Assembly (NCBI GenBank): GCA_023014335.1
Contig: JAECYW010000008.1
Coordinates: 1,302,001 to 1,366,000 of the forward strand
DNA length: 64,000 bases
Reading direction: 5' to 3'
Source of the DNA: Galerina marginata
Taxonomy: Eukaryota; Basidiomycota; Agaricomycetes; Agaricales; Galerinaceae
Shown: piece by piece, positions 29,411 to 42,799 of the stretch
How positions within the stretch are numbered: the first letter of the stretch is position 1
How the letters are laid out: every line of letters begins with the position of its first letter
Translations under genes and position numbers: made by a program
The notes under the pieces: generated by a model
Told to the model about the DNA's origin: nothing
What the model saw: the letters and a program-made list of their open reading frames with translations, nothing else
Databases searched by the model: none

Positions 29411-32210
29411 AGCGATGGAAAATGAGGGTAAGAGGAAAGATTCGTTTTCGAAATTGAGCTCAGTGTGCTGGCAAACCACGTAGGAGTGAGTGACCGTGAG
29501 AGCTACTAATTTATTCACGTGACTGACGCGTCCCAAGATTTCTTTCAATTTATCAGAACCGCACAGAAAGTTGAGCACTGTCTACGATGAGGCTACCATT
29601 GAGTCCAACCAGTTCCTTATTTTGGAGAAGCACAAATTAGCTGGCGCAAAGTTAAGCTAGGCAGGTTAGCACTTGTTTAGCACCTCGCAACTACGTCACA
29701 AAGCAATCGAAGTCAACTATTTTACAGAAGCTCTCCAACACTTAATGAGCACATAGAAACAAGCTAGTCTACAGCCAATACTAGTACCAGAAATTACGGT
29801 TCGACTTCAGGTCGGTAAACAGTATGTAGAACGGATTTGATGCAAGTGTCCGGGACTCTGACTTCCTTCCTATGGATTTCAGCCTTGCTTTATGTTTGTA
29901 ATAATTTATCGGGTTATGTATACAGAACATACAAGTCCATTTCCGTTTCAATCCGTTTATCCAACCTTCGGGTCTTAGCCTCTCGCACTTTTCGCAATAA
30001 TGCTTCCAAGGCCGGCTATAACTTGCGTTGCATTACTACGGAAATTAAACCAGGACAACAAAATTAAGGACCATATATCATTCTAGAGGACAGGATACTC
30101 ACCCGCGGCGTAGGAAAGGATCCGGTTGAAAATCCATGTAATCATGTCATCTCATAATTTCATTTTACGATGCAATTCTCACCGACGTCAAGCTTTTAAC
30201 AAATCTAGCCGAATGCCGCAGGATTCTACCAGCTGCTAGATATCTTGGGAGCAATAGGGTTGATTCGAATACGTTGAAGTCACTTTTGAATTACGAAAAT
30301 TAACCATGCGAATAGAGAAGACACCGCAACCACGCGGTTTACATTTTGGAATCGCCAACATGAAGTGGTGAAAATGTCTGTCGGAATGAGCACTTGAGTA
30401 CCAGCTTAGAGGAGCACTGCCGTTATTTATTTCATCTTTACAATTGCGACAATCCTCCTTCTCCAGTTGCTGTGAAGGTGCTCGAAAGGATGATTGAGTG
30501 GAGCCAGAGTGCCATATTAAAGTTCTCTGGATCGACCCAGGATACGCAACTCAGCGCATTTCATTGATCGCAGTTGATAACGATGGAAGCGCAGCACTGA
30601 GCTCGAGGCAGGAAACAAGGTCTATGGAACCTCCAAATCATCACGAGATCGACCCAGTCTTGACTTGAGTATCCCAAGACCAGACATGGACCAGGTCCAT
30701 GGAGATTTGGCACGCGAGCGATTCAGCTAACCGAGCCGTTATCTTTGAGAGCTTAATGGGCGGATGTACCAAGCCATGAGGATCGCAGGTCTCCAAATGT
30801 GGATAAAGGCGGGTTGATGGCTGAGTGTTGCCAACAAAGGATCCCGCGCAGTAAGCAAGAGGAATAGAGAAAGAAAAGGAAACCAAGGCGTTTTTCTGAG
30901 CATCCCTAGGGAAGGCCTCTCAAGGGTATCCTGGGACCATGTCTTTGTCAAGCGTGGTGTTCCTAAAATATTCATCAGAGTTGGTTCGAAACGTGGTCGG
31001 CTCGGCCTGTCTGCGTTGCGTTGGCAGACAACTTGGAAGCTTTTTGAGAATCGGCATAGAAAATAACGACGTCTATGAGACGCGAATTGCCAGAGACCGG
31101 TCAGGTTCTAGAGTACTAAGTAGTAGAGGTTCAAAGATGTCTAACCAACTATGAAGTTGGACTTTGCTGCAGAAGACTAGATTGAGTCACGTTCTCCCAC
31201 GACTCCTCAGAGTGTCATGTGATCTTATCACGCCGACGGTCGATTTCATTTGCAAGTTGAAGTTGCTTTTCTTTCGTTACCACATAGGACCTTTCTGGAC
31301 TTTTCTGATATCTTTCCTACTGAATCCGTGGCTACTGATCAAATTAAAGAAGTTCAGTTAGAGTGAGTCTTTTATCACTTTATACAGGCAAGCGTAATTA
31401 ACCTTGACAACTTAAAAGGAGACAACAAGGAGAGATGCAACAACAGAACTATTAAAGGAATAAAACCAAAGCTGCTTTTATAACAATTTCTTGTCTTTTT
31501 ATTTCTCAAGGTTTTCAATGTCATCTAGTCTATTCCAGACTGCCCTGCTTACACTCCTGTGTCCCTCTCGATACATTTTCGATTGTGGATGAATCAATGA
31601 ACACGAGGCCAACCGTTCCGAATTTCCGACTCTTTTCTACTGGTCACGCGGTCTACAATGTTTCCTCATTCACGACTTCTCACCTGTCTAGCTCCCAAAC
31701 CAGTGCAAACCACGGTTTGATCTAGCTTGGTTTCTTGTCGCCCCGATACAGAGCCTACTTCGTTACAGGGTCCTTTAACCTTATCGTCCAGAATTCCGAT
31801 GCCTCAACCAACCCATTCTAGGTCATTGACACGACATACACACGCCAAATGAGCGGCTTGGCCTGTTGTCGTTCGGCGACTCAATACGGAAAGGAATTAA
31901 TATCATCTGTGATGAGGAAGCCAGGCCACCGGCTGGTGGCGAGGTTCGATTCGGAATACTCGATTTCCCCTCTCCGAGCAGTAGTATCGTAATCGTCGCT
32001 TAACGGCGGCCTCGTGTCTCTCCCTTCTTATATCTTCTCTAGCCTCTGATGTTTCCTGAATATCAGGACAATTGTCCTTCCCCACAATCGCACGCGCCAC
32101 CATTCACCCTCGCCGCCACATTTCGCACAATCTGGCTATCCCCCTTGAACGACATTGGTTCATATACCCTCGTAATTCGCATTCTCTTTCAAGCTCGTTG
32201 ATCGACTACC
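29411..32210. other. Long intergenic stretch, no gene recognised
   Basis: About 2.8 kb with only short frames lacking recognisable motifs. Pyrimidine-rich sequence at 32090-32160 probably belongs to the promoter or leader of the following RING gene. Confidence 0.4.
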
Positions 32211-34483
32211 ATGCTCAGTCTCACCACTGGTTCCAGCTGTGACATCTGCTTCGAACGATTTGGTCAGGACCGTAAAGCCCCTACTTCGATAGCATGCGGG
32301 CATGTATTCTGCAACGCGTGAGTAACGCCCTTTCTTGAACCGCTCCCGCCACTGACGATATCCATTCTTTCTACAGCTGTATATCTCAGATATCCCGCCT
32401 GTGTCCCCTTGTGTCGGACCCCTTTTGACCAACGCACATGCATCAAACTTCACGTAGACCTTGAGACTGAACAACAGCCAGGTTGCTCTCCGGAAGATGT
32501 GCAACGTGCCCAGAAACTCCAGCAGTGCATTGCGAGCATTGCTGACGATGGCATCTCGGAGGCCAATCTACGGCAGTTGATTCAGGAAGGCAAGACATTT
32601 CTGCATAGCCAGCCGCGTAATTTGGTATTTCCCCTTTGACATCGATTTTGTGGCGCAATCTGACTTTTTTTTAATAGCACAAAGACCTTAGAGTTGCTCA
32701 TAGAATGATTTCTTACCTATGTGAAGTAAAGGCGACGCTTCGGTCGCAGAATCAGGCCGTCGAGATGTTGACGGACCAGGCCAAACAGTTGACCCAGGAG
32801 AAGGCAGACCTTCGCGGGGAAATTGCCCAGCTTCAAGAAGCGCGGAGATATGAAAAGGAAACGGCTTTGGCAGTAGAAAAAAGTCTTCGTGATCATTATG
32901 AAGAGGCTGTCAATGTTTACCGTTCCACTCTCGAGTACGTTCTTGCCAAAATATATTCTTTATGCTCGCCTACTTACACCTCCTTGCAGGCTGGTTCGTC
33001 ACTGTCTTGCCTCCGTAAATTGGATTTAAAAACTGATTTTCTTGCCTTGTAGTACAACCAAGTCGCTCAACAGAATACAGAACTGATACTCAAACTCTCG
33101 ACGTCTACGAAACATACCGACAAGCGCAATGCAGACAGCGTAGCGCCTACTCCTTCTACTCAGCCTTCTCTCCTTTCTCCGGTGGTTGATCAGAGGGCTC
33201 TGTCAGGCATCGGGGTTCGAGATCCTCATTCATCATTCTTAATCTCGCCTCTACCTCAATTTACGAGCAATTTGCCATCCATTGCTGATAGCTTCGTACC
33301 CCTTCCTGACCTGGCCGAAGATGACGAGGGCGAAGAAGACAGTACAGAGGATGAAGATGAGGCGCTCTCTACCCCTGACAGTGGGCGGCATCAACCACAA
33401 CTACGCGACTCAAAGGACCGTTTTGTCCCAACTGCACCATTGGGACCGTTCCGGTCAGAAGGAAAGATTGTCCATGAACCTTCTGGTTTGTCGCGAACTG
33501 CACCGTATCTGGAGCACCGTCGACCTCGCTCTAGCTCCAGTCCCACACGACCCACAAGCCGCAGTCATAGCCGCAGTCGCAGCCCATTCAACAGCATTGC
33601 TTCTTCAACCCCTCCCATGTCACCATTACCAAGCCATACCGTTCAGCCCCAACCTCAACCTCAAACCCAAGCTCAATCCACCTACCCACCCTCGTCTCGT
33701 GATGCTTATCCATCCTCATCTTCACAATCCACTGTCCAACCCCCTCAAGATCGCCAAGTTCTGCGAAGCCGGTTGCAGGACATTTTAAGCGACGCTACAT
33801 CATCCTCGATGCCAAATATGAATTCTCATTTCCCTGCTTCGTTTACCAACCGTGACGCGGATAACCGTACAACCCGCGTCTCTCCTCCTCCATCTCGTAC
33901 CGATTCGTCCAACTCCACCAGCAAGACGCCGATCCCTCAACAACAGTCTGGCGACGGCTTTTCTCATCTGTTGGCGTCTGGATCTACGTCATTCTCGAGC
34001 AAGCCTACTCCCTCGGCTACGCCAAACCCTTTCGTTGGCCCACGAATATCCACTGCAAGTGCCGAGGCGAAGAAACTCGAAGAAGAGCGCAGAAGGAGGC
34101 AGAAGGAGGAGAAATACGGGCATGGTCAGGAATATGATAGGCATCCTGTTGAGCCCGAACGCGATACACGTCGGTCCAACAACTCTTCTGTTGCTGCTTC
34201 CTCTACTGCTGCGTCTAGTGCTAGTCAGGCTACCCGACGAGATCAACAGTGGTATGCCGACCCTCTGCCTTCGAATACTACAAGTTCGACGTCTTCTTCT
34301 CTGAACCGCAGGCCAAGTGTTTCAAATAGTGGCACCTATGGGAGATCATCGGGAGGGTCTCCTAACGATCAGGGGCCAGCTCATCAGCTACGACATTCGG
34401 GCTCCTCTACGGCTACTACGAAGGCTTCTTCCAAAAACAATGGCCCATTGTTGCCGCCGAATCCTTCAGGTATATATACATGA
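32211..34483 (+). CDS. RING-finger, coiled-coil, Ser/Pro-rich protein 2
   Basis: Second member of the RING family seen at 10770. The start MLSLTTGSSCDICFERFG leads into the RING: ACGHVFC, then NAC completed over a phase-2 intron (GTGAGT at about 32320 to CTACAG), then LCPLCRTPF, where one extra base near 32410 breaks the frame. A helical region ends in FLHSQPRN at an intron, as in gene 1. The coiled coil at about 32700-32935 is rich in heptads (AKQLTQEKADLRGEIAQLQEA). The last exon (about 33052-34483) is low complexity: an acidic EDDEGEEDSTEDEDE run, SR-type RSHSRSRS, Q/P-rich tracts and a charged EAKKLEEERRRRQKEEK helix. Predicted E3 ligase or RING scaffold with a disordered tail; partners unknown. 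Confidence 0.75.
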
Positions 34484-35686
34484 CCTCTCTCTACATCTAC
34501 ACTGTTACTTTGCGAAACCGTCTCTCCTTTGTTCCATTGCATTTTCTACTGTCATGTCCCACATCTATTTTTTAGAATGAACACTTGATGGTGGTCTTTA
34601 AGTAGGCGGGTTGGTGACAAGCATTTCAATCATCTCCCTTTCCATTTTGTGGATAACGATGCTTCTCCTGCCTGATAGGGATATCCATATCGAATCTCCA
34701 CTACATTGTATATTACTTCTGTCGCATCAAATTATCTGTATCATTTATGAAATAAATTCACAGCTTTAGCAGCCCGATAGTTCGTCGTTGATCTCTAGAA
34801 GCCTACAGTTCTGGCAATTATCTAAGGTATGTCGTTTAAATCATCGAGTAGTTGAAGTGTTCAGATGTTCAGTGCGCCATATAAGCCTTTACACTGGCGA
34901 TATGGATCATATTTAGTAGGTAGAATTAATATACTATCCCCATCCCATCTTTTAAATCTAGGGTCCAAACAGAGTCCCGACACAGACTCAAGTGATATTT
35001 TTGGAGGAAAACGTTGCAAGGCATCAGACTGGGATTACGCCATGCTATGTATCGACTTCGGAACACTATAATTCGACGGCCAGTCATCCGGGGTGGTCAT
35101 CTGGCTTGGTCAAGAATGCAGCAAGTGGCTTTAGATGGGCTTTGACGCCAAGCTTGGATTCGAGTGGAGACCATGTATTTGATTACTTTCCTGGCGTTAA
35201 ACCTCGAGGATTGCATCTTACACCATTTCGATTCTTTTGCCAGTCCATGGGCCAGCTGCTCAAGAAACCTTGTCTGCGAAGAAGAGCTTCATTGGTTCCT
35301 TGAACGGAAGGTGGATAAAAAATATCCCCGGAAAAGCGTGGCGTCGCAAACCGATATTGATCCCAAGGTAATGCTGAGAATGCGGAGCGTTTGAATGGCA
35401 GTTTTATAGTTAGATACTGAGATAGGCCGGATCTTCAAGCATCACGCTGTTAAGTGGATGTTCCATGATGATAGATTTGATATGCCCAATACATAGTCCG
35501 ATGGGATTGGGAGTAGATACAGTATGAGACGGTATGGTTGCCGGATTACAAAGCGGCGGACGAATATGAGGCCGTATGGTAACTGAGGTCCAAAAAATGA
35601 GAGATAAGATAACCCAATGGTGGGTCAGATAGGTAAGAGCGAAGGGGAAATATCCAACAAAGGAAAAAATACCGAGAAAGGAAGAT
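34484..35686. other. Intergenic, no gene recognised
   Basis: 3' flanks of the convergent RING gene 2 and the SNARE gene. The short frames at 34865-35394 have no recognisable family. Confidence 0.4.
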
Positions 35687-36675
35687 CTACGTCTTTGAAG
35701 GCCCACATTGATTGAGTCCTGCGCCGCAGACCTGGGCAACCAGAATCCAAAGGAGAAGTCTAGAGCAAAACTTAACAAGGCGCCACAAAAGATGCACGAG
35801 GAACGCAGACCTCACCAAACCGACAAGAACGCACAACGCCAATATTTTCTTATTCTTCCACCACATTTGTCGCCTGACGGTACGAGCACCCCTCCTGAAG
35901 GCTGTCGCCTGCCCGGCCATGACATCTGTCTTGTCGACGAGTAATTCAATCCTCTCGCCCCGACTCAGAATTTGCTCCACGTTTTGTACCATGATGTCCT
36001 TGACCTGATTCAATTCATTCTGAGCACGAGAGAGCTCGTCAGCAGGGGGAGCGGTGTTGTAGGTGTGCATCAGAGCAGCGATAGTTGGTCCGAAGCTGCC
36101 TTGCAAGCCATAGGCCGGTACTTCTTCCGACGATGATGACGACGATGACGGTGCAGATGTGAACTATTCAACTAGTGAGCCTAGCTAAAAGTGGATGACA
36201 AGATTGTGATTATACCTTCCGTTGGAGGTCAGCCAAGAAGGCAAATGGCATTCTCCTGGACCAAATATAAGCAACGCTTTTGGAATTGTGGCAGCGTGGT
36301 ACAAACCGTCCTGCAGAGTCATCTGCCATGACTAGATAGGTAAAACCTCCTTCCGAGATATAATGGAATAGGAATTGTTCCCAGACATAGGTCAATTTAC
36401 TGTTGAGCGAATTTAGAGCATTGGACGTGCTTTGAGATAGAGCTCATACCTGTTATTTGGTGGAATCTTTGACAATATTGTTTGTGTAGCTGAGCACGGA
36501 TGTCAAGCAGCGAATTCTCCTCGACGAGTTGAGAAGCATACCCTGCGAGAAATCTCTCTTTCCAGCTTGATGTTCGGCAAGAATTGTCGGGCCTTTGGCC
36601 ACCAAAGCATGAATCTAATGTGCGATAAGTTATCTCAAAACTCTAAATATAACAGAGCCTACTCACCAGTGACAT
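35687..36675 (-). CDS. VAMP7-like longin R-SNARE
   Basis: Vesicle SNARE for endosomal/vacuolar or exocytic fusion. The first exon is MSL followed by an intron. The longin domain then reads IHALVAKGPTILAEHQAGK ... KLTYVWEQFLFHYISEGG, FTYLVMADDSAG, and RRMPFAFLADLQRK over several introns. The SNARE motif (35835-36045) includes ELNQVKDIMVQNVEQILSRG with the zero-layer Arg, then VDKTDVMAGQATAFRRGARTVRRQMWWKNKK directly before the C-terminal membrane helix ILALCVLVGL. The last splice is unclear: two acceptors near 35726 and 35754 give different tails, both ending CGAGLNQCGPSKT or out of frame. Length, about 230 residues, fits the family. Only the tail is uncertain. Confidence 0.88.
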
Positions 36676-38594
36676 TCTGACAGCTCTGGGATGGGTCTTG
36701 CGATGAGGACTTGGTAGCAAGTAGTACGGAGTAAAGATTGTGGACCGCTGCTGAACGGCTGCATCATTGAAACTGCCGTGTTCCCACGGTCTATCAACCG
36801 CGACCGAGCCAGCCTCTTCCAGCCTTATCTTCCTTAAAGTGAACGATCATCACACATTTGCAACCAGCTATATCGTGAAGATATCCCAGCATTTAACATA
36901 ACTTCAGGCTCTCTCAGCTCCCTTACAAATTTCCCTGCTTTTAAGCAGAAACCTCGACGTTATCTCCTTGCTTTTTTCATGTTAGTTCGCTCAAAAAGTT
37001 GGTAACTGCGCATGCCAAATGTGTTTCCTCCTTTCAAACCCAAGTTCCACTCGGGTCTTGAATTGCTTGAAGAATGACGCTGAAGTGCTTCAAGATGCAC
37101 GAACCCCAGAATTCATGCCCTAAAGGCTTCTGCCGTGGTTATCGAACGTACTCCTTGACAGGCAAATATCACAAGCAATCCGATGGTCTGGCGTAGCAAG
37201 TCCAAGAAGAAAGATTCTTAAAACTCAAACAAGCGCAGGTACATGCGAAAGCCATATCGGGTCGGGTGTCACAAATTATGAACCTCTAAATATTTTTCGC
37301 AAACCGAAGATGACCTCGGCGGTCGGGGGTCATCCCTAGACCCACTGAAGAGTTCAGAGCATTCTTCATATCCCTCCAGAGCGGACTCTTTGCTGTTAGT
37401 TTCTTGATGACACCTATCACTTAACCTACGCCCGAGGTTGAGTGAAATGGGACGATCGACCATTTACCGACAAGAACGAGACCACTGGAACCACCTTGTC
37501 TTTCTTCGAGCGCTTGGTCTTATCGCTCCGACACATATCCGGACACCCTTGAAGATACTTAAGAATAGGAAGAGCAGCGCCTCTTTTAATCTCTCCTATC
37601 TCAGCTATATGTAGGCGTTTCCCGCAGTTTTCGAGGGCCAAGTGCTCGAACTGGCGAGAAGGTCCGTCATGGCCTCTATGGTCTCGATTATTTCTCGATG
37701 ATACACAAGATTACTCCCCTATGCTCACCTGACACGGACCACTGCGGTAGTGGTGGGTGCGCTCGCAACTCCGATCATCGTTGGAGCAAACTGCCAACAG
37801 TATTCAAATTCTCGCAAACGTTCGCAGGGGGCATTCGGTCTCTCCCCTCCAGGGCATTTAAAGCTCATTCCTCATATTCTATGCCACAGCTTGTCAAGGT
37901 TCCTGCTTCGACGTCGTAAAAGAGTCTCAAAACTTTCCCACTTTATCTGCCTAATTGAAACAAACCAACTGATCCATCGATAACGGACAAAGGAACGAAA
38001 AGTCATTGACCATTTTGTACCGGAGCAGTTGGTCGGCGTTCTAGATTTCATTTCTCGGGGTGGTGGGGAGAGACCCTCTTTCTCGAACAAAATTTCATAC
38101 CGCCTTCATTTTCAACCGAACCCCGATCGAAACGCACGCCTATAAAAACTCGCCGGTGCACAGCACATTCTGCTATCTGTCGTCCAGCAATATCTTTTGG
38201 GTGGTTGGTCTGAGAGGTCTGTCACCGTAAGAAGATGTCAAGCTTTTCTTAACGCGGGTCGATTTGGTTCGAGGCTTCTTAGAATGTTAGATCCCATCTA
38301 TAGATAGCCTTTGTCACAGAGATAATACAACATGCTGATCTGTACATACTTTAAATACACGAAAGCATATGAGAGAGAAAAAAGGCCGAGAAAGAAACCG
38401 GGCAGCACACGACAGCTTTGCAGAAGCAGAAGTAAAGATTACAATATAAAGTGATACAATAATAATGCGGCTTTGTGGTATACTACATGAAGTTCCATTT
38501 ACAAATGCAATTGTCGTAATCAAGGGTCATGTGTGATCCATTATTAAACTGAACAGAAAACAGGACGAAAAGGCAAAGCCATTCCACCTTATCC
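36676..38594. other. Intergenic, no gene recognised
   Basis: About 1.9 kb between the SNARE start and the 3' end of RING gene 3. Only short frames without motifs; a plus-strand TATAAAAA at 38141 has no open frame after it. Confidence 0.4.
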
Positions 38595-41500
38595 TCATGA
38601 TTCATAGTGGTCCCGACTCCAAGAACGCAGGAACGGCCGGCTAGAAACCTGAGGCGTCGGGGCACTGATCGGCGTAGGGCCCGTCGTCAGTTCAAGCCCT
38701 AGCGCGTTCCCAAATGATGCCATGACAGGTAGGTGGCCAGCACCTGGACTAGCGTTTCCGTTCCCATTAGAGTGCCGATCGTCCTCTGGATACTCGTCGA
38801 TGACGGGGAAGGGAGACTCTGCAGGCAGGCTGAGGTGGTTCGTACGAGGTTGTCCGGGCCGTCGAGAACGGCTCTCTCGTGCTGGTTCGCTGCTGGGGGG
38901 TAGGTCGTCTGCAGCCTGCTGCTGGTAATCGTGGCGGTCGTTGGAGCTGGAGTAATGTCTCGAAGGCGCAGATGTGGAGGTATAGCTCTGCGAACGGGAG
39001 TGGGAGTAACCATCTCTGTCTCTGTCTCTATCCCTATCTCTCTCTTCCCGGCCGTCGTAAGCACGAATATGGGGATCGACGGACGTCTGAGATCGGTAAG
39101 TACCAGGCCGTTCTCTGTCCCTTTCGTCTCTTGACTGACTCTGACTGTTCCAATGGTTCGAGGAAGCGACACTAACACGATCTTGACGCTGCAGCGAACG
39201 GTCGTCGTCGGTCTGGTATCCAGAGACGAAGTTGTTGCTGTTGCTATTCCTATGACGGGTGCTGCTGGTATGACTCCCATTGGCATTGGCATTCCACCCA
39301 TTATAAGAACGGGTGTCAACAGACTGTAGGCGAACGATACGTAGCCCTCTCGTCCCTCGGCGGAGAACGGTATGAATTCTCTCCGTCAGCAGGAAGAACC
39401 CCCACCATGGAGTGCACAGGCCTCACAGGCGACATCGATGCCTGCGCCGGCTCGCCGGCCCCCATCTCGCTGAAAGACATCTCCCTCGTCCTGATGCTCG
39501 CGCCGTCGGAAGCCAGCTCATGGAACGACAGCCTTTCCTGCCTGCCGCCCACTAGGGACTGTCTCAGCCCCAAAACGGAAGCCGTTCAGGCCTGAAATAA
39601 GACTTCCAGTCGCGAGGTGCGAAGGCGTCGCGGTGCCCCATGTGTCATTGCTCTGGAGGGTGGCGAAGGAGCGGGAGGACGGAGAGTTGGGACGTGTGTT
39701 TGAAGGAAGGCTGTTGGAGATTATTGAGGAGGCTCGACTGTGTTGTTGGGGTTGAGGTTGATATTGTTGGGGTTGAGGTTGTCGAGGTTGGGGTTGCAGT
39801 GGTGCGGTAATGGTCTGATACGAGTTCGAAGTGTTCGCTCGCGACGCTTCAGGGGAGACGGAACCAAACGACTGTGTACGGGAAGGTGTGGTGTCAGTTG
39901 AGAGGATGGACGCCAGTACCGGGTTCCCATATTGTTGGTTTGAGTTCGAGTGTGAGGACATTGACGATGACCCACGAGGACGCGATCTCGACCTCGATCT
40001 CGACTGGGACTGCGACCTTGATGAAGAGCGGCCATTCTGTTGCATCGACGCGGAGGACGCTGAGGATATAATAGACGGGGCAGTGGGTTGTCTACGATGA
40101 GTTGGTCTGGAGGACCTCTCGTTGGTAACAGGTGCAGAATATGGTTGGTTCTGGTATGTGTTCGGGGTGGTCGCTCTGTGGTAACTCTGGCTAGGTTCGA
40201 AGGCCTGTAGCCGGTTGTGCTGGGGGTGGATGTCGGTTTGAGCTAGCTTGCCCTGGGTACGTCGAATAGTCCTTTGGATATTCTGACGCTTTCCTAGTAT
40301 TTACTGCTACCGGCAGCAGCAGCCTCTTGTCCGTTGACAAAACCTGTCGAATATTCTCGGAGGTATGCATGTGTCAACGCAAAAGCATCCAGAGGCTGGG
40401 CAGTGCTTGTCGAAGTGCAGCTGGAGCCCTGGCGCTCGCGTGGACATGCTTATTCGGCGAGTGGTCATATTGGGATGACGGTGCAGGTGTAGTAGACTGT
40501 GCGACGTGTGGGCGCACGTAGTGAGACGAAGACGCAGAAGGAGATGTCGCTGTCTGGTATCTTGGGTTTGGGCTCAGGTTTGCATCATCGAAATACGACG
40601 CCTCCGACGGTGTTACCTTCGATTTGCCCTTCTTCCGACTGCTTCCGACTGCTCTCTATTTCAAACGAGTATATCGATCGTGGTGAGACCGGCAGTTCCG
40701 CGAATCGGACCCCCAGTGTACCAGACTCTGATATGGCTTGCTCGAATGTCGGAACTTGGTCGGTCGAGATAGGTTCTGGGGGTCGAGGGAGAGGGTTGTT
40801 CCCGGGTCGGGTGTACCGCTGCGTAATAATTTGTAGGCTTTCTATCTCGAGCTTAAGGGAGTCGACCTAAATTCACGAGAAAATTTCAATTCATGGAAGT
40901 AATGTTAGAAGTGTTGGGATGGCTCACTTCCCTGCAACTGACCAACACTGTAAATATTTCGGTCTAACGAGGAATCAAGCAAAGCAAAACGCACTTGGTA
41001 AGACTGTCAATTTTCGCCCCGTAAGCTTCTGAAGAAACCGCGGCTTGCGTCCGTTCACGCCGATACAACATTTTGTGCTCTTCCAGCTGTTCTGTCAACT
41101 GTCGTTGTACGTCCTCGAAAGCCGCTTCTGCCTCTTCAAACTCTCGATGCTTCGTCAACGCAGCTCGAGCCCTTCTCAAGGCAATACACTAAATCAAATA
41201 CATGAGTACATTGTCAACAAACTCATGGCACTTACTCACTGAATCATCCGACCGATCTCTCAACCACAAATCCACCTCGGACGTCAGCTCCTCCAGCTGC
41301 TCTTCTGGCGTATCCCAGGATATTGCCAGTCTCTGCAACAGGTCAATCTCCCTATGATCATCGATATTCTCGGGTCTGTCCACGTGCAGCTTCTTCATCT
41401 TGTTCGGCTGGTACGGTTTGCGGCATAGCGGGCACAACGGTGGGCTATTCGTGTATAAACAACTATTAATGCCAGTCAGTCAGCATTCGCGCTTAATTTG

Positions 41501-41634
41501 GGTAAATAGGAAAAGGCGCACTCTCTGCAGAAAATATGGCCACACGCAATGGCGTAAGGTCTCTTGCCAGTCGTTTCCCAATGGTATTCGGACAGACAAA
41601 CATCGCAACGGCTCGATGAGTGTAGGACAAGCAT
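38595..41634 (-). CDS. RING-finger, coiled-coil, Ser/Arg-rich protein 3
   Basis: Third member of the RING family. The ATG at 41634 opens MLVLHSSSRCDVCLSEYHW. The RING has ACGHIFC, then RDC completed over a phase-2 intron (GTGCGC to TTAATAG) at the same point as in the other two, then LCPLCRKPY. Then come HVDRPENIDDHREIDLLQRL, a coiled coil from about 41179 (EAEAAFEDVQRQLTEQLEEHK), and a long disordered tail. The tail has SRSQSQSRSRSRSRPRG (near 40000), Q/P repeats (39720-39810), RDRDRDRD-type tracts and the end RSWSRDHYES-stop at 38595. The tail frame is repeatedly broken: a 10-bp tandem duplication at 40632-40651 and further single-base shifts near 40400, 39530 and 38850. An E3 ligase role is inferred from the RING only. 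Confidence 0.68.
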
Positions 41635-42029
41635 GCAGATTGTGACAGTGAACGAGTTGAAAGAGGACTGCGCCGGAGATCAGAGGAGCGCTCGTATAGC
41701 GCACAGGTAGCACATCAATGTTGAATGGCCTCGAGGACCAAGTCACTAATTGTTGTTGTTGCCGGAATAGAATTTATTAGAAATATGTGATCACCAGGGA
41801 TCAATCAACAAATGGAGGTCGCACGCCCTGTGGACTGTGTATGACCACATTCGGGAGAAGTAAGAAGCTCTTATAATTACATCCAGCAGGTTGTCATTTT
41901 ACTTCAATATTTGTTCTTCAAAGGAAAAGATGGACGAATAAACGTACAACTTGAAAGGCAAATGTCGCTCCTCTGTTCGCTAACGACTCGCCCGATGTCT
42001 GGTAGATTTCCATTGCCTTCGACTCTGAG
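41635..42029. other. Intergenic, no gene seen
   Basis: 5' flank of RING gene 3 and spacer to the acyltransferase fragment. Confidence 0.4.
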
Positions 42030-42645
42030 TGCTCGGGAGCGCACACAAGGTGGCGCATGTGTGCAAATGTGTCAAACCAGCTTCCTATGTAGAAGCGATT
42101 GGCCTCGACCGACTACGCGCTTCCGGTTCTGACTCGTAATATATCGCACTTGCCTTTGAAGTTTGAACCTTGAAGGCTGCACCTTTCTTCGGCAGACAAA
42201 GAGGAGAAACAGCGGCTTGAATTCTCTTCGACTTCTGCTGCGCTATGTCGTCGGCCTAAGGCGGCAGGAGTAAAGGTAGAAATGAATTTGCAGTAGGTTA
42301 GTGGGCTTAGGTAGACCTGGAGCCTGGGCAAGAAGAGTATACATTTTCCCGACTTGATAGTGCGAGCAGGGTGATTGGCAGCCTGACTGAAGCTTCTTAT
42401 AAGATAAGGCTCGCTGCATGTAGTTGGCTGGTGCAAGATAGGAGGGAAAAGGCTGTCAGTGAGGCTGTAAGAGCGGCCCCAGAACGCTGGACAAGTTTAA
42501 GCAAACGAGCTATGTATTGAGCAGAAGGTTACGTCTTTTCGCAAGTGCCAGAATACCCATGCCCGCAAGAGTCAAGACCAAAACATGCTTCAAGCTCAAC
42601 TAGACCTCTCGGTGTTACTGGCAAGCAGCCCACAGTCCCAACGAA
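42030..42645 (-). pseudogene. 3' fragment of glycerol-3-phosphate acyltransferase gene
   Basis: Reading right to left, this stretch is collinear with the end of the complete acyltransferase gene (about 55320-55990). Shared blocks are the AAGACCAAAAC-type match, GCAGCCTGA(C/A)TGAA, TGGAGCCTGG(G/A)CAA and AACCAG(C/T)TTCCTA, in the same order and orientation. Frames are broken and the acyltransferase domain itself is absent. It abuts the 3' flank of the first FunK1 copy, so it marks a duplication junction. Confidence 0.7.
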
Positions 42646-42799
42646 GCATTCACAATCAACCTTCCAAGCGCGATATAGTGGTAGTCGTTATTTACAGAGG
42701 GCTGACGTAGGAGTTACAAATTAAGTCCAGCACAACAGTCAACTGGCAGTTAAGATTTAAGGGGCGTCGTCGATGAAATTATGGCGACGAGGTAAGGTG

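Noticed and set aside
40499..40870. Plus-strand ORFs over the RING gene 3 tail
   Set aside because: The minus strand encodes the family's coiled coil and tail here; the plus frames are shadows of it.
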